Source: Colletes latitarsis (lineage: Eukaryota > Arthropoda > Insecta > Hymenoptera > Colletidae). From it: a DNA stretch of 64,000 nucleotides. The translations under genes and the position numbers were made by a program. The notes under the pieces are model-generated. The model did no database searches, was not told where the DNA came from, and saw only the letters and a program-made list of their open reading frames with translations. The DNA lies in NCBI RefSeq assembly GCF_051014445.1, contig NC_135134.1, forward strand, positions 25,919,672-25,983,671. Reading direction: 5' to 3'. Positions 1 to 14,112 of this stretch are shown here, piece after piece; the first letter of the stretch is position 1; each line of letters begins with the position of its first letter.

Positions 1-387
1 GAAAGTATGAGGCAGATGATTGCAAATACCAGACGCAACCCAGACATAAGCGGTGTCATCCTCTAAAATATTGATCGAATACAGGTTGAATTGACTATTT
101 CAGTGTGGCAGCACATTAATACGTGAAACTAACCAGAAAAAAAACCAGGCTCTGGCCATTCAAGTATGCGAAAGGTGCGAAAGTATGAGCTAGATGATGG
201 CAAATACTAGACCTAACCCAGACATAACCGGCGTTATCCTCTAAAATACTAATCGGAACCAGGTTTAGTTGACTGTTACAGAGTGGTAAGACATTACTAC
301 GTGATCCAAAACAGAAAAAGCCCAGGATCTGGCTATTCAAGTATGCGAAAAATGCGAAAGTATGAGCTAGATGATGGCAAATACCAG
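1..387. repeat. Satellite segment left of the 20-mer duplication
   Basis: About two monomers that match 2,303-2,689 (offset 2,302, 13 monomers) with a few substitutions, such as 'ataagcgg' here for 'ataaccgg' there and 'ggcagcaca' for 'ggcagaaca'. It does not match 3,543-3,929, as it would if it were the end of a further complete 20-mer copy. The 20-mer is therefore present in only two copies in this window, and this piece derives from another exchange. Confidence 0.75.
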
Positions 388-3300
388 ACCTAACCCAGGC
401 ACAACCGTCGATCTCCTCTAAAATATTAATCGGAACCAGGATTTATTGACTGTTTCACTGTGGTACCACATAAATACGTGATCCTAAAGAGAAAAATACC
501 CAGGATCTGGCCATTCAAGTAAGCGAAAAATGCGAAAGTATGAGCTAGATGATGGCAAATACCAGACCTAACCCAGACATAACCGGCGTTATCCTCTAAA
601 ATATTAATCGGAACAAGGTTTAGTTGACTGTTTCGGTGTCGTGCCACATTACTACGTGATACTCACCAGAAAAAGCCCAGGATCTGGCCATTCAAGTATG
701 AGAAAAATGCGAAAGTATGTGCTTGATGATTGCAAAAACCACAACTAACCCAGAAAAAACCGGCGTTCTCCACTAAAATATTAATCGGAAGCAGGTTTAT
801 TTGACTGCTTCAGCGTGGTACCACATTACTACGTGATCCAAATCAGAATAAGCCCAGGATCTGGCCAACAAGTATGCGAAAAATGCGAAGGAATGAGGCA
901 GATGATTGCAAATACCAGAACCAACCCAGACATAACCGGCGTTATCTTCTAAAATATTAATCGGAACCAGGTTTTATTGACTATTTCAGTGTGATACCAC
1001 ATTAATACGTGATCCAAACCAGAACAAAACCCAGGATCTGGCCATTCAAGTATGCGAAAAATGCGAAAGTATGAGCTAGATGATGGCAAATAACAGAGCT
1101 AACCCTGACATAACCGGCGTTATGCTCTAGAATATTAATCGCAACCTGGTTTCATTGACTGTTTCGGTGTAGTACCACTTTACTACGTGATCCAAACCAG
1201 AAAAAGCCCAGGATCTGACCAACAAGTAGGCGATAAATGCGAAGGAATGGGGCAGATGATTGCAAATACCAGAACTAACCCAGACATAACCGTTGTTATC
1301 TTCTAAAATATTAATCGGAACCAGGTTTTATTGACTATTTCAGTGTGATACCACATTAATACGAGATCCCAACTAAAACAAAACCCAGGATCAGGCCATT
1401 CAAGTAAGCGAAAAATGCGAAAGTATGAGCTCGATGATGGCAAATACCAGAGCTAACCCTGACATAACCGGCGTTATGCTCTAAAATATTAATCGCAACC
1501 TGGTTTCATTGACTCTTTCGGTGTAGTACCACTTTACTACGTGATCCAAACCAGAAAAAGCCCAGGATCTGACCAACAAGTAGGCGAAAAATGCGAAGGA
1601 ATGGGGCAGATGATTGCAAATACCAGAACTAACCCAGACATAACCGGCGTTATCTTCTAAAATATTAATCGGAACCAGGTTTTATTGACTATTTCAGTGT
1701 GATACCACATTAATACGTGATCTTAACGAGAACAAAACCCAGGATCTGGCCATTCAAGTATGCGAAAAATCCGAAAGTATGAGCAAGATGATTGCAAAAA
1801 CCCCACCTACCCAAGACGTAACAGGCGATATCCTCGAAAATATTAATCGGAACCAGGTTTAATTGACTGTTTCACTGTGGTACCACATAAATACGTGATC
1901 CTAAAGAGAAAAAAACCCAGGATCTGGCCATTCAAGTAAGCGAAAAATGTGAAAGTATGAGCTAGATGATGGCAAATACCAGGCCTTACCCTGACATAAC
2001 TGGCGTTATGCTCTAAAATATTAATCGCAACCTGGTTTAATTGACTGTTTCGGTGTGGTACCACTTTACTACGTGATCCAAACCAGAAAAAGCCCAGGAT
2101 ATGACCATCAAGTAGGCGAAAAATGCGAAAGTGTGAGGCAGATGATTGCAAAAACCACAACTAACCCAGACATCACCGGCGTTCTCCTCTGAAATATTAA
2201 TCGGAAGCAGGTGTATTTGCCTGCTTCAGTGTGGTACCACATTACTACGTGATCCAAATCAGAAAAAGCCCAGGAGCTGGTCTACAGGAATGCGAAAGAT
2301 GCGAAAGTATGAGGCAGATGATTGCAAATACCAGACGCAACCCAGACATAACCGGTGTCATCCTCTAAAATATTGATCGAATACAGGTTGAATTGACTAT
2401 TTCAGTGTGGCAGAACATTAATACGTGAAACTAACCAGAAAAAAAACCAGGCTCTGGCCATTCAAGTATGCGAAAGGTGCGAAAGTATGAGCTAGATGAT
2501 GGCAAATACTAGACCTAACCCAGACATAACCGGCGTTATCCTCTAAAATACTAATCGGAACCAGGTTTAGTTGACTGTTACAGGGTGGTAAGACGTTACT
2601 ACGTGATCCAAAACAGAAAAAGCCCAGGATCTGGCTATTCAAGTATGCGAAATATGCGAAAGTATGACCTAGATGATGGCAAATACCAGACCTAACCCAG
2701 GCATAACCGTCGATCTCCTCTAAAATATTAATCGGAACCAGGATTTATTGACTGTTTCACTGTGGTACCACATAAATGCGTGATCCTAAAGAGAAAAAAA
2801 CCCAGGATCTGGCCATTCAAGTAAGCGAAAAATGCGAAAGTATGAGCTAGATGATGGCAAATACCAGACCTAACCCTGACATGACCGGCGTTATCCTCTA
2901 AAATATTAATCGGAACCAGGTTTAGTTGACTGTTACAGTGTGGTAAGACATTACTACGTGATCCAAAACAGAAAAAGCCCAGGATCTGGCAATTCAAGTA
3001 TGCGAAAAATGCGAAAGTATGAGCTAGATGATTGCAAATACCAGAACTAACCCAGACATAATCGGCGTTAACCTCTAAAATATTGATCGAATCCAAGTGG
3101 AATTGACTATTTCTGTGTGGCACCACATTAATACGTGATCCTCACCAGAAAAAAACCCAGGATCTGACCGTCAAGAATGCGAAATATCGAAAGTATTAGC
3201 CAGATGATTGTGAATACCAGACCTAACACAGACGTAACCGGCGTTTTCCTCTAAAATATTAATTGGAACCAGGTTTAATTGACTGTATCACTGTGGTACC

Positions 3301-3929
3301 ACATTACTACGTGACACTAACCAGAAAAAAACCCAAGATCAGGCCATTCAAGTATGCGAAAGATGCGAAAGTATGAGCTAGATGATGGCAAATACCAGAC
3401 CTAACCCAGATATAACCGGCGTTATCCTCTAAAATATTAATCGGAACCAGGTTTAGTTGACTGTTTCGGTGTCGTGCCACATTACTACGTGATACTCTCC
3501 AGAAAAAGCCCAGGATCTGGCCATTCAAGTATGAGAAAAATGCGAAAGTATGTGCTAGATGATTGTAAAAACCACAACTAACCCAGAAAAAACCGGCGTT
3601 CTCCTCTAAAATATTAATCGGAAGCAGGTTTATTTGACTGCTTCTGCGTGGTACCACATTACTACGTGATCCAAATCAGAAAAAGCCCAGGATCTGGCCA
3701 ACAAGTATGCGAAAAATGCGAAGGAATGAGGCAGATGATTGCAAATACCAGAACCAACCCAGACATAACCGGCGTTATCTTCTAAAATATTAATCGGAAC
3801 CAGGTTTTCTTGACTATTTCATTGTGATACCACATTAATACGTGATCTAAACCAGAACAAAACCCAGGATCTGGCCACTCAAGTAAGCGAAAAATGTGAA
3901 AGTATGAGCTAGATGATGGCAAATACCAG
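388..3929. repeat. 20-monomer higher-order repeat, copy 1 (3,542 bp)
   Basis: This block aligns base for base with 3,930-7,472 at a constant offset of 3,542. By eye I counted about five differences: c/t near 708 versus 4,250; 'aataacag' near 1,080 versus 'aataccag' near 4,625; g/a near 2,593 versus 6,135; one extra A at about 6,695; and 'tcattgtg' near 3,818 versus 'tcagtgtg' near 7,361. Homology upstream of about 358 and downstream of 3,929 drops to ordinary monomer-to-monomer divergence. The 20 internal monomers differ far more from one another than the two copies do, which is the definition of a higher-order repeat. Confidence 0.92.
459..470. other. 12 bp perfect palindrome, one per most monomers (first clear copy)
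   Basis: 'tgtggtaccaca' is its own reverse complement and contains a KpnI-type 'ggtacc' core. It occurs in the majority of L2, M, R1 and R2 monomers at the same monomer position. L1 monomers ('gtgataccac') and many L3 monomers ('gtagtaccac') break it. In members continuing 'attactg', the symmetry extends outward as 'cagt...actg'. No binding protein can be named from sequence. Confidence 0.8.
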
Positions 3930-6900
3930 ACCTAACCCAGGCACAACCGTCGATCTCCTCTAAAATATTAATCGGAACCAGGATTTATTGACTGTTTCAC
4001 TGTGGTACCACATAAATACGTGATCCTAAAGAGAAAAATACCCAGGATCTGGCCATTCAAGTAAGCGAAAAATGCGAAAGTATGAGCTAGATGATGGCAA
4101 ATACCAGACCTAACCCAGACATAACCGGCGTTATCCTCTAAAATATTAATCGGAACAAGGTTTAGTTGACTGTTTCGGTGTCGTGCCACATTACTACGTG
4201 ATACTCACCAGAAAAAGCCCAGGATCTGGCCATTCAAGTATGAGAAAAATGTGAAAGTATGTGCTTGATGATTGCAAAAACCACAACTAACCCAGAAAAA
4301 ACCGGCGTTCTCCACTAAAATATTAATCGGAAGCAGGTTTATTTGACTGCTTCAGCGTGGTACCACATTACTACGTGATCCAAATCAGAATAAGCCCAGG
4401 ATCTGGCCAACAAGTATGCGAAAAATGCGAAGGAATGAGGCAGATGATTGCAAATACCAGAACCAACCCAGACATAACCGGCGTTATCTTCTAAAATATT
4501 AATCGGAACCAGGTTTTATTGACTATTTCAGTGTGATACCACATTAATACGTGATCCAAACCAGAACAAAACCCAGGATCTGGCCATTCAAGTATGCGAA
4601 AAATGCGAAAGTATGAGCTAGATGATGGCAAATACCAGAGCTAACCCTGACATAACCGGCGTTATGCTCTAGAATATTAATCGCAACCTGGTTTCATTGA
4701 CTGTTTCGGTGTAGTACCACTTTACTACGTGATCCAAACCAGAAAAAGCCCAGGATCTGACCAACAAGTAGGCGATAAATGCGAAGGAATGGGGCAGATG
4801 ATTGCAAATACCAGAACTAACCCAGACATAACCGTTGTTATCTTCTAAAATATTAATCGGAACCAGGTTTTATTGACTATTTCAGTGTGATACCACATTA
4901 ATACGAGATCCCAACTAAAACAAAACCCAGGATCAGGCCATTCAAGTAAGCGAAAAATGCGAAAGTATGAGCTCGATGATGGCAAATACCAGAGCTAACC
5001 CTGACATAACCGGCGTTATGCTCTAAAATATTAATCGCAACCTGGTTTCATTGACTCTTTCGGTGTAGTACCACTTTACTACGTGATCCAAACCAGAAAA
5101 AGCCCAGGATCTGACCAACAAGTAGGCGAAAAATGCGAAGGAATGGGGCAGATGATTGCAAATACCAGAACTAACCCAGACATAACCGGCGTTATCTTCT
5201 AAAATATTAATCGGAACCAGGTTTTATTGACTATTTCAGTGTGATACCACATTAATACGTGATCTTAACGAGAACAAAACCCAGGATCTGGCCATTCAAG
5301 TATGCGAAAAATCCGAAAGTATGAGCAAGATGATTGCAAAAACCCCACCTACCCAAGACGTAACAGGCGATATCCTCGAAAATATTAATCGGAACCAGGT
5401 TTAATTGACTGTTTCACTGTGGTACCACATAAATACGTGATCCTAAAGAGAAAAAAACCCAGGATCTGGCCATTCAAGTAAGCGAAAAATGTGAAAGTAT
5501 GAGCTAGATGATGGCAAATACCAGGCCTTACCCTGACATAACTGGCGTTATGCTCTAAAATATTAATCGCAACCTGGTTTAATTGACTGTTTCGGTGTGG
5601 TACCACTTTACTACGTGATCCAAACCAGAAAAAGCCCAGGATATGACCATCAAGTAGGCGAAAAATGCGAAAGTGTGAGGCAGATGATTGCAAAAACCAC
5701 AACTAACCCAGACATCACCGGCGTTCTCCTCTGAAATATTAATCGGAAGCAGGTGTATTTGCCTGCTTCAGTGTGGTACCACATTACTACGTGATCCAAA
5801 TCAGAAAAAGCCCAGGAGCTGGTCTACAGGAATGCGAAAGATGCGAAAGTATGAGGCAGATGATTGCAAATACCAGACGCAACCCAGACATAACCGGTGT
5901 CATCCTCTAAAATATTGATCGAATACAGGTTGAATTGACTATTTCAGTGTGGCAGAACATTAATACGTGAAACTAACCAGAAAAAAAACCAGGCTCTGGC
6001 CATTCAAGTATGCGAAAGGTGCGAAAGTATGAGCTAGATGATGGCAAATACTAGACCTAACCCAGACATAACCGGCGTTATCCTCTAAAATACTAATCGG
6101 AACCAGGTTTAGTTGACTGTTACAGGGTGGTAAGACATTACTACGTGATCCAAAACAGAAAAAGCCCAGGATCTGGCTATTCAAGTATGCGAAATATGCG
6201 AAAGTATGACCTAGATGATGGCAAATACCAGACCTAACCCAGGCATAACCGTCGATCTCCTCTAAAATATTAATCGGAACCAGGATTTATTGACTGTTTC
6301 ACTGTGGTACCACATAAATGCGTGATCCTAAAGAGAAAAAAACCCAGGATCTGGCCATTCAAGTAAGCGAAAAATGCGAAAGTATGAGCTAGATGATGGC
6401 AAATACCAGACCTAACCCTGACATGACCGGCGTTATCCTCTAAAATATTAATCGGAACCAGGTTTAGTTGACTGTTACAGTGTGGTAAGACATTACTACG
6501 TGATCCAAAACAGAAAAAGCCCAGGATCTGGCAATTCAAGTATGCGAAAAATGCGAAAGTATGAGCTAGATGATTGCAAATACCAGAACTAACCCAGACA
6601 TAATCGGCGTTAACCTCTAAAATATTGATCGAATCCAAGTGGAATTGACTATTTCTGTGTGGCACCACATTAATACGTGATCCTCACCAGAAAAAAAACC
6701 CAGGATCTGACCGTCAAGAATGCGAAATATCGAAAGTATTAGCCAGATGATTGTGAATACCAGACCTAACACAGACGTAACCGGCGTTTTCCTCTAAAAT
6801 ATTAATTGGAACCAGGTTTAATTGACTGTATCACTGTGGTACCACATTACTACGTGACACTAACCAGAAAAAAACCCAAGATCAGGCCATTCAAGTATGC

Positions 6901-7472
6901 GAAAGATGCGAAAGTATGAGCTAGATGATGGCAAATACCAGACCTAACCCAGATATAACCGGCGTTATCCTCTAAAATATTAATCGGAACCAGGTTTAGT
7001 TGACTGTTTCGGTGTCGTGCCACATTACTACGTGATACTCTCCAGAAAAAGCCCAGGATCTGGCCATTCAAGTATGAGAAAAATGCGAAAGTATGTGCTA
7101 GATGATTGTAAAAACCACAACTAACCCAGAAAAAACCGGCGTTCTCCTCTAAAATATTAATCGGAAGCAGGTTTATTTGACTGCTTCTGCGTGGTACCAC
7201 ATTACTACGTGATCCAAATCAGAAAAAGCCCAGGATCTGGCCAACAAGTATGCGAAAAATGCGAAGGAATGAGGCAGATGATTGCAAATACCAGAACCAA
7301 CCCAGACATAACCGGCGTTATCTTCTAAAATATTAATCGGAACCAGGTTTTCTTGACTATTTCAGTGTGATACCACATTAATACGTGATCTAAACCAGAA
7401 CAAAACCCAGGATCTGGCCACTCAAGTAAGCGAAAAATGTGAAAGTATGAGCTAGATGATGGCAAATACCAG
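3930..7472. repeat. 20-monomer higher-order repeat, copy 2 (3,543 bp)
   Basis: Second copy of the 20-mer, directly adjoining the first. It is one base longer because an A tract after 'cctcaccag' near 6,690 has eight A instead of seven. The copy ends where 'ggcaaataccag' is followed by 'gccttaccctg' at 7,473, whereas copy 1 continues with 'acctaaccc'. Identity is about 99.8-99.9 % from the few differences seen, so the duplication is recent, recently homogenised, or an assembly artefact. Confidence 0.92.
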
Positions 7473-10400
7473 GCCTTACCCTGACATAACCGGCGCTATG
7501 CTCTAAAATATTAATCGCAACCTGTTTTAATTGACTGTTTCGGTGTGGTACCACTTTACTACGTGATCCAAGCCAGAAAAAGCCCAGGATGTGAGCAATA
7601 AGTAGGCGAAAAATGCGAAAGTATGAGGCAGATGATTGCAAATACCAGAACTAACCCAGACATAACCGGTGTTACCCTCTAAGATATTGATCGAATCCAG
7701 GTGGAATTGTCTATTTCTCTGTGGCACCACATTAATACGTGATCCTAACCAGAAAAAACCCAATTTCTGGCCAACAACAATGCGAAAAATGAGAAAGTAT
7801 GAGCTAGATGATGCCAAAAACCAGACCTAACCCAGGCATAACCAGCGTTCCCCTCTAAAATATTAGTCGGAACCAGATTTTATTGATTATTTCAGTGTGG
7901 TACCACATTAATACCTGATCCTTACCAGAACAAAACACAGGGTCTGGCCAACAAGTATGCGAAAAATGCGAAAGTATGAGGCAGATAATTGCAAATACCA
8001 GACGTAACCCAGGCACAACCGGTGTTATCCTCTAAAATATTGATCGAATCTAGGTGGAATTGACTATTTCTGTGTAGCACCACTTTAATTCGTGATCGTG
8101 ACCAGAAAAAAACCCAGGATCTGACCAACCAGTAAGCGAAAAATACGAAAGTAGGAGCCAGATGATTGCAAATACCAGAACTGACCCAGACATAACCGGA
8201 GTTATCTTCTAAAATATTAATCGGAACCAGGTTTTATTGACTATTTCAGTGTGGTACCACATTAATACGTGATCCTTACCAGAACAAAACACAGGGTCTG
8301 GCCAACAAGTATGCGAAAAATGCGAAAGTATGAGGCAGATAATTGCAAATACCAGACGTAACCCAGCCATAACCGGTGTCATCCTCTAAAATATAGATCG
8401 AATACGAGGTTGAATTGACTATTTCAGTGTGGCACCACATTAATACGTGATACTAACCAGAAAAAAACCCAGGATCTGGCCATTGGAGTACGCGAAAAAT
8501 GCGAAAGTATGAGCTAGATGATGGCAAATACCAGACCCAACCCAGGCATAACCGTCGTTCTCCTCTAAAATATTAATCGGAACCAGGATTTAGTAATTAT
8601 ATTTCAGTGTGGTACCACATTAATACGTGATCCCAACCAGAACAAAACCCAGGATCTGGCCAACAAGTATGCGAAAAATGCGAAAGTATCAGCCAGATGA
8701 TTGCAAATACCAGAACTAACCCAGACATAATCGGCGTTATCCTCGAAAATATTAATCCGAACCAGGTTTAATTGACTGTCTCACTGTAGTACCACATAAA
8801 TACGTGATCCTGAAGAGAAAAAATCCCTGGATCTGGCCATTCAAGTAAGCGAAAAATGCGAAAGTATGAGCTAGATGATGGCAAATACCAGACCTAACCC
8901 AGACATAACCGGCGTTATCTTCTAAAATATTAATCGGACCCAGGTTTTATTGACTATTTCAGTGTGGTACCACATTAATACGTGATCCTAACCAGAACAA
9001 AACCCAGGATCTGGCCATTCAAAGTATGCGATAAATACGGAAGTATGTTCCAGGTGATTGCAAATTCCAGGACTCTTCCAGACATAACCGGCGTTATCCC
9101 CTAAAATATTGATCCAATCCAGGTTGAATTGATTACTTCTGTGTGGCACCACATTCATACGTGATCCTAACCAAAAAAAAACCCAGCATCTGGCCAACAA
9201 GCTGCGAAAAATGCGAAAAAATGTGCCAGATGAATGCGAATACCAGACGTAACCCAGACACAACCGATGTTATCCTCTAAAATATTGATCGAGTCCAAGT
9301 GGAATTGACTATTTCTGTGTGGCACCACATTAATACGTGATCCTCACCAGAAAAAAACCCAGGATCTGACCGACAAGAATGCGAAAAATGGAAAGTATTA
9401 GCCAGATGATTGCGAATACCAGACCTAACACAGACGTAACCGGCGTTCTCCTCTAAAATATTAATTGGAACCAGGTTTAATTGACTGTATCACTGTGGTA
9501 CCACATTACTACGTGAAACTAACCAGAAAAAAACCCAGGATCTGGCCATTCACGTATGCGAAAGATGCGAAAGTATGAGCTAGATGATGGCAAATACCAG
9601 ACCTAACCCAGACATAACCGGCGTTATCCTCTAAAATATTAATCGGAACCAGGTTTAGTTGACTGTTACAGTGTGGTAAGACATTACTACGTGATCCAAA
9701 ACAGAAAAAGCCCAGGATCTGGCTATTCAAGTATGAGAAAAATGCGAAAGTATGAGCTAGATGATTGCAAATACCAGAACTAACCCAGACATAACCGGCG
9801 TTATCCTCTAAAGTACTAATCGGAACCAGGTTTAGTTGACTGTTACAGGGTGGTAAGACATTAATACGTGATCCTAACCGGAACAAAACCCAGGATCTGG
9901 CCATTCAAGTATGCGAAAAATGCGAAAGTATGTGCTAGATGATTGCAAAAACCACAACTAACCCAGAAAAAACCGGCGTTCTCCTCTAAAATGTTAATCG
10001 GAAGCAGGTTTATTTGACTGCTTCAGTGTGGTACCACATTACTACGTGATCCAAATCAGAAAAGGCCCAGGATCTGGCCAACAAGTATGCGAAAAATGCG
10101 AAGGAATGAGGCAGATGATTGCAAATACCAGAACCAACACAGACATAACCGGCGTTATCTTCTAAAATATTAATCGGAACCAGGTTTTATTGACTATTTC
10201 AGTGTGATACCACATTAATACGTGATCCCAACCAGAACAAAACCCAGGATCTGGCCATTCAAGTATGCGAAAAATGCGAAAGTATGAGCTAGATGATGGC
10301 AAATACCACAGCTAACCCTGACATATCCGGCGTTATGCTCTAAAATATTAATCGCAACATGGTTTCATTGACTGTTTCGGTGTAGTACCACTTTTCTACG

Positions 10401-13400
10401 TGATCCAAACCAGAAAAAGCCCAGGTTCAGACCAACAAGTAGGCGAAAAATGCGAAGGAATGGGGCAGATGATTGCAAATACCAGAACTAACCCAGACAT
10501 AACCGGCGTTATCTTCAAAAATATTAATCGGAACCACGTTTTATTGACTATTTCGATGTGATACCACATTAATACGTGATCCTAACGAGAACAAAACCCA
10601 GGATCTGGCCATTCAAGTAAGCGAAAAATGTGAAAGTATGAGCTAGATGATGGCAAATACCAGGCCTTACCCTGACATAACCGGCGCTATGCTCTAAAAT
10701 ATTAATCGCAACCTGGTTTAATTGACTGTTTCGGTGTGGTACCACTTTACTACGTGATCCAAGCCAGAAAAAGCCTAGGATGTGACCAATAAGTAGGCGA
10801 AAAATGCGAAAGTATGAGGCAGATGATTGCAAATACCAGAACTAACCCAGACATAACCGCTGTTACCCTCTAAGATATTGATCGAATCCAGGTGGAATTG
10901 TCTATCTCTCTGTGGCACCACATTAATACGTGATTCTAACCAGAAAAAACCCAAGTTCTGGCCAACAACAATGCGAAAAATGAGAAAGTATGAGCTAGAT
11001 GATGCCAAAAACCAGACCTAACCCAGACATAACCAGCGTTCCCCTCTAAAATATTAGTCGACACCAGATTTTATTGATTATTTCAGTGTGGTACCACATT
11101 AATACCTGATCCTCACCAGAACAAAACCCAGGGTCTGGCCAACCAGTAAGCGAAAAATACGAAAGTATGAGCCAGATGATTGCAAATACCAGGACTCTCC
11201 CAGACATAACCGGCGTTATCCTCTAAAATATTAATCGGAAGCAGGTGTATTTGACTGTTCCAGTGTGGTACCACATTACTACCTGATCCAAAACAGAGAA
11301 AGCGCATGAGCTGGTCTACAGGAATGCGAACGATGCGATAGTATGAGGCAGATGATTGCATATACCAGACGCAACCCAGCCATAACCGGTGTCATCCTCT
11401 AAAATATATATCGAATACAGGTTGAATTGACTATTTCAGTGTGGCACCACATTAATACGTGATACTAACCAGAAAAAACCCAGGATCTGGCCATTGGAGT
11501 ATGCGAAAAATGCGAAAGTATGAGCTAGATGATGGCAAATACCTGACCTAACCCAGGCATAACCGTCGTTCTCCTCTAAAATAGTAATCGGAACCAGGAT
11601 TTAGTAATTATATTTCAGTGTGGTAACACATTAATACGTGATCCCAACCAGAACAAAACCCAGGATCTGGCCAACAAGTATGCGAGAGATGCGAAAGTAT
11701 GAGCCAGAAGATTGCAAATACCAGAACTAACCCAGACATAATCGGCGTTATCCTCGATAATATTAATCCGAACCAGGTTTAATTGACTGTCTCACTGTAG
11801 TACCACATAAATACGTGATGCTAAAGAGAAAAAATCCCAGGATCTGGCCATTCAAGTAAGCGAAAAATGCGAAAGTATGAGCTAGATGATGGCAAACACC
11901 AGACCTAACCCAGACATAACCGGCGTTATCTTCTAAAATATTAATCGGAACCAGGTTTTACTGACTATTTCAGTGTGGTACCACATTAATACGTGATCCT
12001 AACCAGAACAAAACCCAGGATCTGGCCATTCAAGTATGCGAAAAATGTGAAAGTATGAGCTAGATGATGGCAAATACCAGACCTTACCCTGACATAACCG
12101 GCGCTATGCTCTAAAATATTAATCGCAACCTGGTTTAATTGACTGTTTCGGTGTGGTACCACTTTACTACGTGATCCAAGCCAGAGAAAGCCCAGGATGT
12201 GACCAATAAGTAGGCGAAAAATGCGAAAGTATGAGGCAGATGATTGCAAATAGCAGAACTAACCCAGACATAACCGGCGTTATCTTCTAAAATATTAGTC
12301 GGAACCTGATTTTATTGATTATTTCAGTGTGGCACCACATTAATACCTGATCCTCACCAGAACAAAACCCAGGGTCTGGCCAACAAGTATGCGAAAAATG
12401 CGAAAGTATGAGGCAGATGATTGCAAATTCCAGACGTAACCCAGGCACAACCGGTGTTATCCTCTAAAATATTGATCGAATCCAGGTGGAATTGACTATT
12501 CCTGTGTAGCACCACATTAATTCGTGATCGTAACCAGAAAAAAACCCAGGATCTGACCAACCAGTAAGCGAAAAATACGAAAGTATGAGCCAGATGATTG
12601 CAAATACCAGAACTAACCCAGACATAACCGGCGTTATCTTCTAAAATATTAATCGGAACCAGGTTTTATTGACTATTTCAGTGTGATACCACATTAATAC
12701 GTGATCCTAACGAGAACAAAACCCAGGATCTGGCCATTCAAGTATGCGAAAAATACGAAAGTATGAGCTACATGATTGCAAAAACAACAACTAACCAAGA
12801 CATAACCGGCGTTACCCTCGAAAATATTAATCGGAATCAGGTTCAGTTGACTGTTTCGGTGTCGTGCCACATTACTACGTGATCCTCACCAGAAAAAGCC
12901 CAGGATCTGGCCATTCAAGTATGCGAAAAATACGAATGTATGAGCCAGATGATTGCAAATACCAGGACTCTCCCAGACATAACCGGCGTTATCCTCTAAA
13001 ATATTAATCGGAAGCAGGTGTATTTGACTGCTCCAGTGTGGTACCACATTACTACGTGATCCAAATCAGAAAAAGCGCAGGAGCTGGTCTACAGGAATGC
13101 GAACGATGCGAAAGTATGAGGCAGATGATTGCAAATACGAGACGCAACCCAGCCATAACCGGTGTCATCCTCTAAAATATAGATCGAATACAGGTTGAAT
13201 TGACCATTTCAGTGTGGCACCACATTAATACGTGATACTAACCAGAAAAAACCCAGGATCTGGCCATTGCAGTATGCGCAAAATGCGAAAGTATGTGCTA
13301 GATGATTGCATAAACCACAACTAACCCTGACATAACCGGCGTTGTGCTCTAAAATATTAATCGGAACCAGGTTTTACTGACTATTTCAGTGTGGTACCAC

Positions 13401-14112
13401 ATTAATACGTGATCCTAACCAGAGCAAAACCCAGGATCTGGCCATTCAAGTATGCGAAAAATACGGAAGTATGAGCCAGATGATTACAAATACCAGGACT
13501 CTCCTAGACATAACCGGCGTTATCCTCTAAAATATTAATCGGAATCAGGTTCAGTTGACTGTTTCGGTGTCGTGCCACATTACTACGTGATCCTCACCAG
13601 AAAGAGCCCAGGATCTGGCCATTCAAGTATGAGAAAAATGCGAAAGTATGAGGCAGATGATTGCAAATACCAGGACTAACCCAGACATAACCGGCGTTAT
13701 CCACTGAAATATTAATCGGAACCAGGTTTAATTGACTGCTTCAGTGTGGTACCACATTAATACGTGATCCTAGCCGGAACAAAACCCAGGATCTGGCCAT
13801 TCAAGTATGCGAAAAATGCGAAAGTATGTTCTAGATGATTGCAAAAACCACAACAAACCCAGACAAAACCGGCGTTCTCCTCTAAAATATTAATCGGAAG
13901 CAGGTTTATTTGACTGCTTCAGTGTGGTACCTCATTACTACGTGATTCAAATCAGAAAAAGCCCAGGATCTGGCCAACAAGTATGCGAAAAATGCGAAGG
14001 AATGAAGCAGATGATTGCAAATACCAGAACTAACCCAGACATAACCGGCGTTATCTTCTAAAATATTAATCGGAACCATGTTTTATTGACTATTTCAGTG
14101 TGATACCACATT
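7473..14112. repeat. L-domain mosaic region
   Basis: About 37 L-type monomers without one consistent long unit. Partial block copies are visible at several offsets: 7,425-7,900 with 10,616-11,090 (offset 3,191, 18 monomers), 10,569-10,832 with 11,986-12,249 (1,417, 8 monomers), and 7,922-8,128 with 12,354-12,560 (4,432, 25 monomers). A minor subtype with 'ccattggagta' occurs near 8,483 and 11,494, with a relative near 13,265 ('ccattgcagta'). A subtype with a small insertion, 'aattatatttcag', occurs near 8,595 and 11,605. No gene is seen. Confidence 0.8.

Noticed and set aside
2146..2376. Plus-strand frame of 76 codons repeated at 5,688, 15,433 and 20,749
   Set aside because: Repeated occurrence simply follows the 3,542 and 5,316 bp higher-order duplications; the sequence is ordinary monomer.
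2728..3126. Long minus-strand open frame (132 codons), and dozens of similar frames on both strands
   Set aside because: They are translations of the satellite: the same peptide segments recur with the monomer period, starts and stops fall at subtype variants, and frames overlap in successive monomers. No family domain or coding context is seen.
388..7472. Treating the 20-mer duplication as a certain assembly error
   Set aside because: The copies differ by several independent substitutions and an indel, so they are not a verbatim duplication; only read data could settle it.
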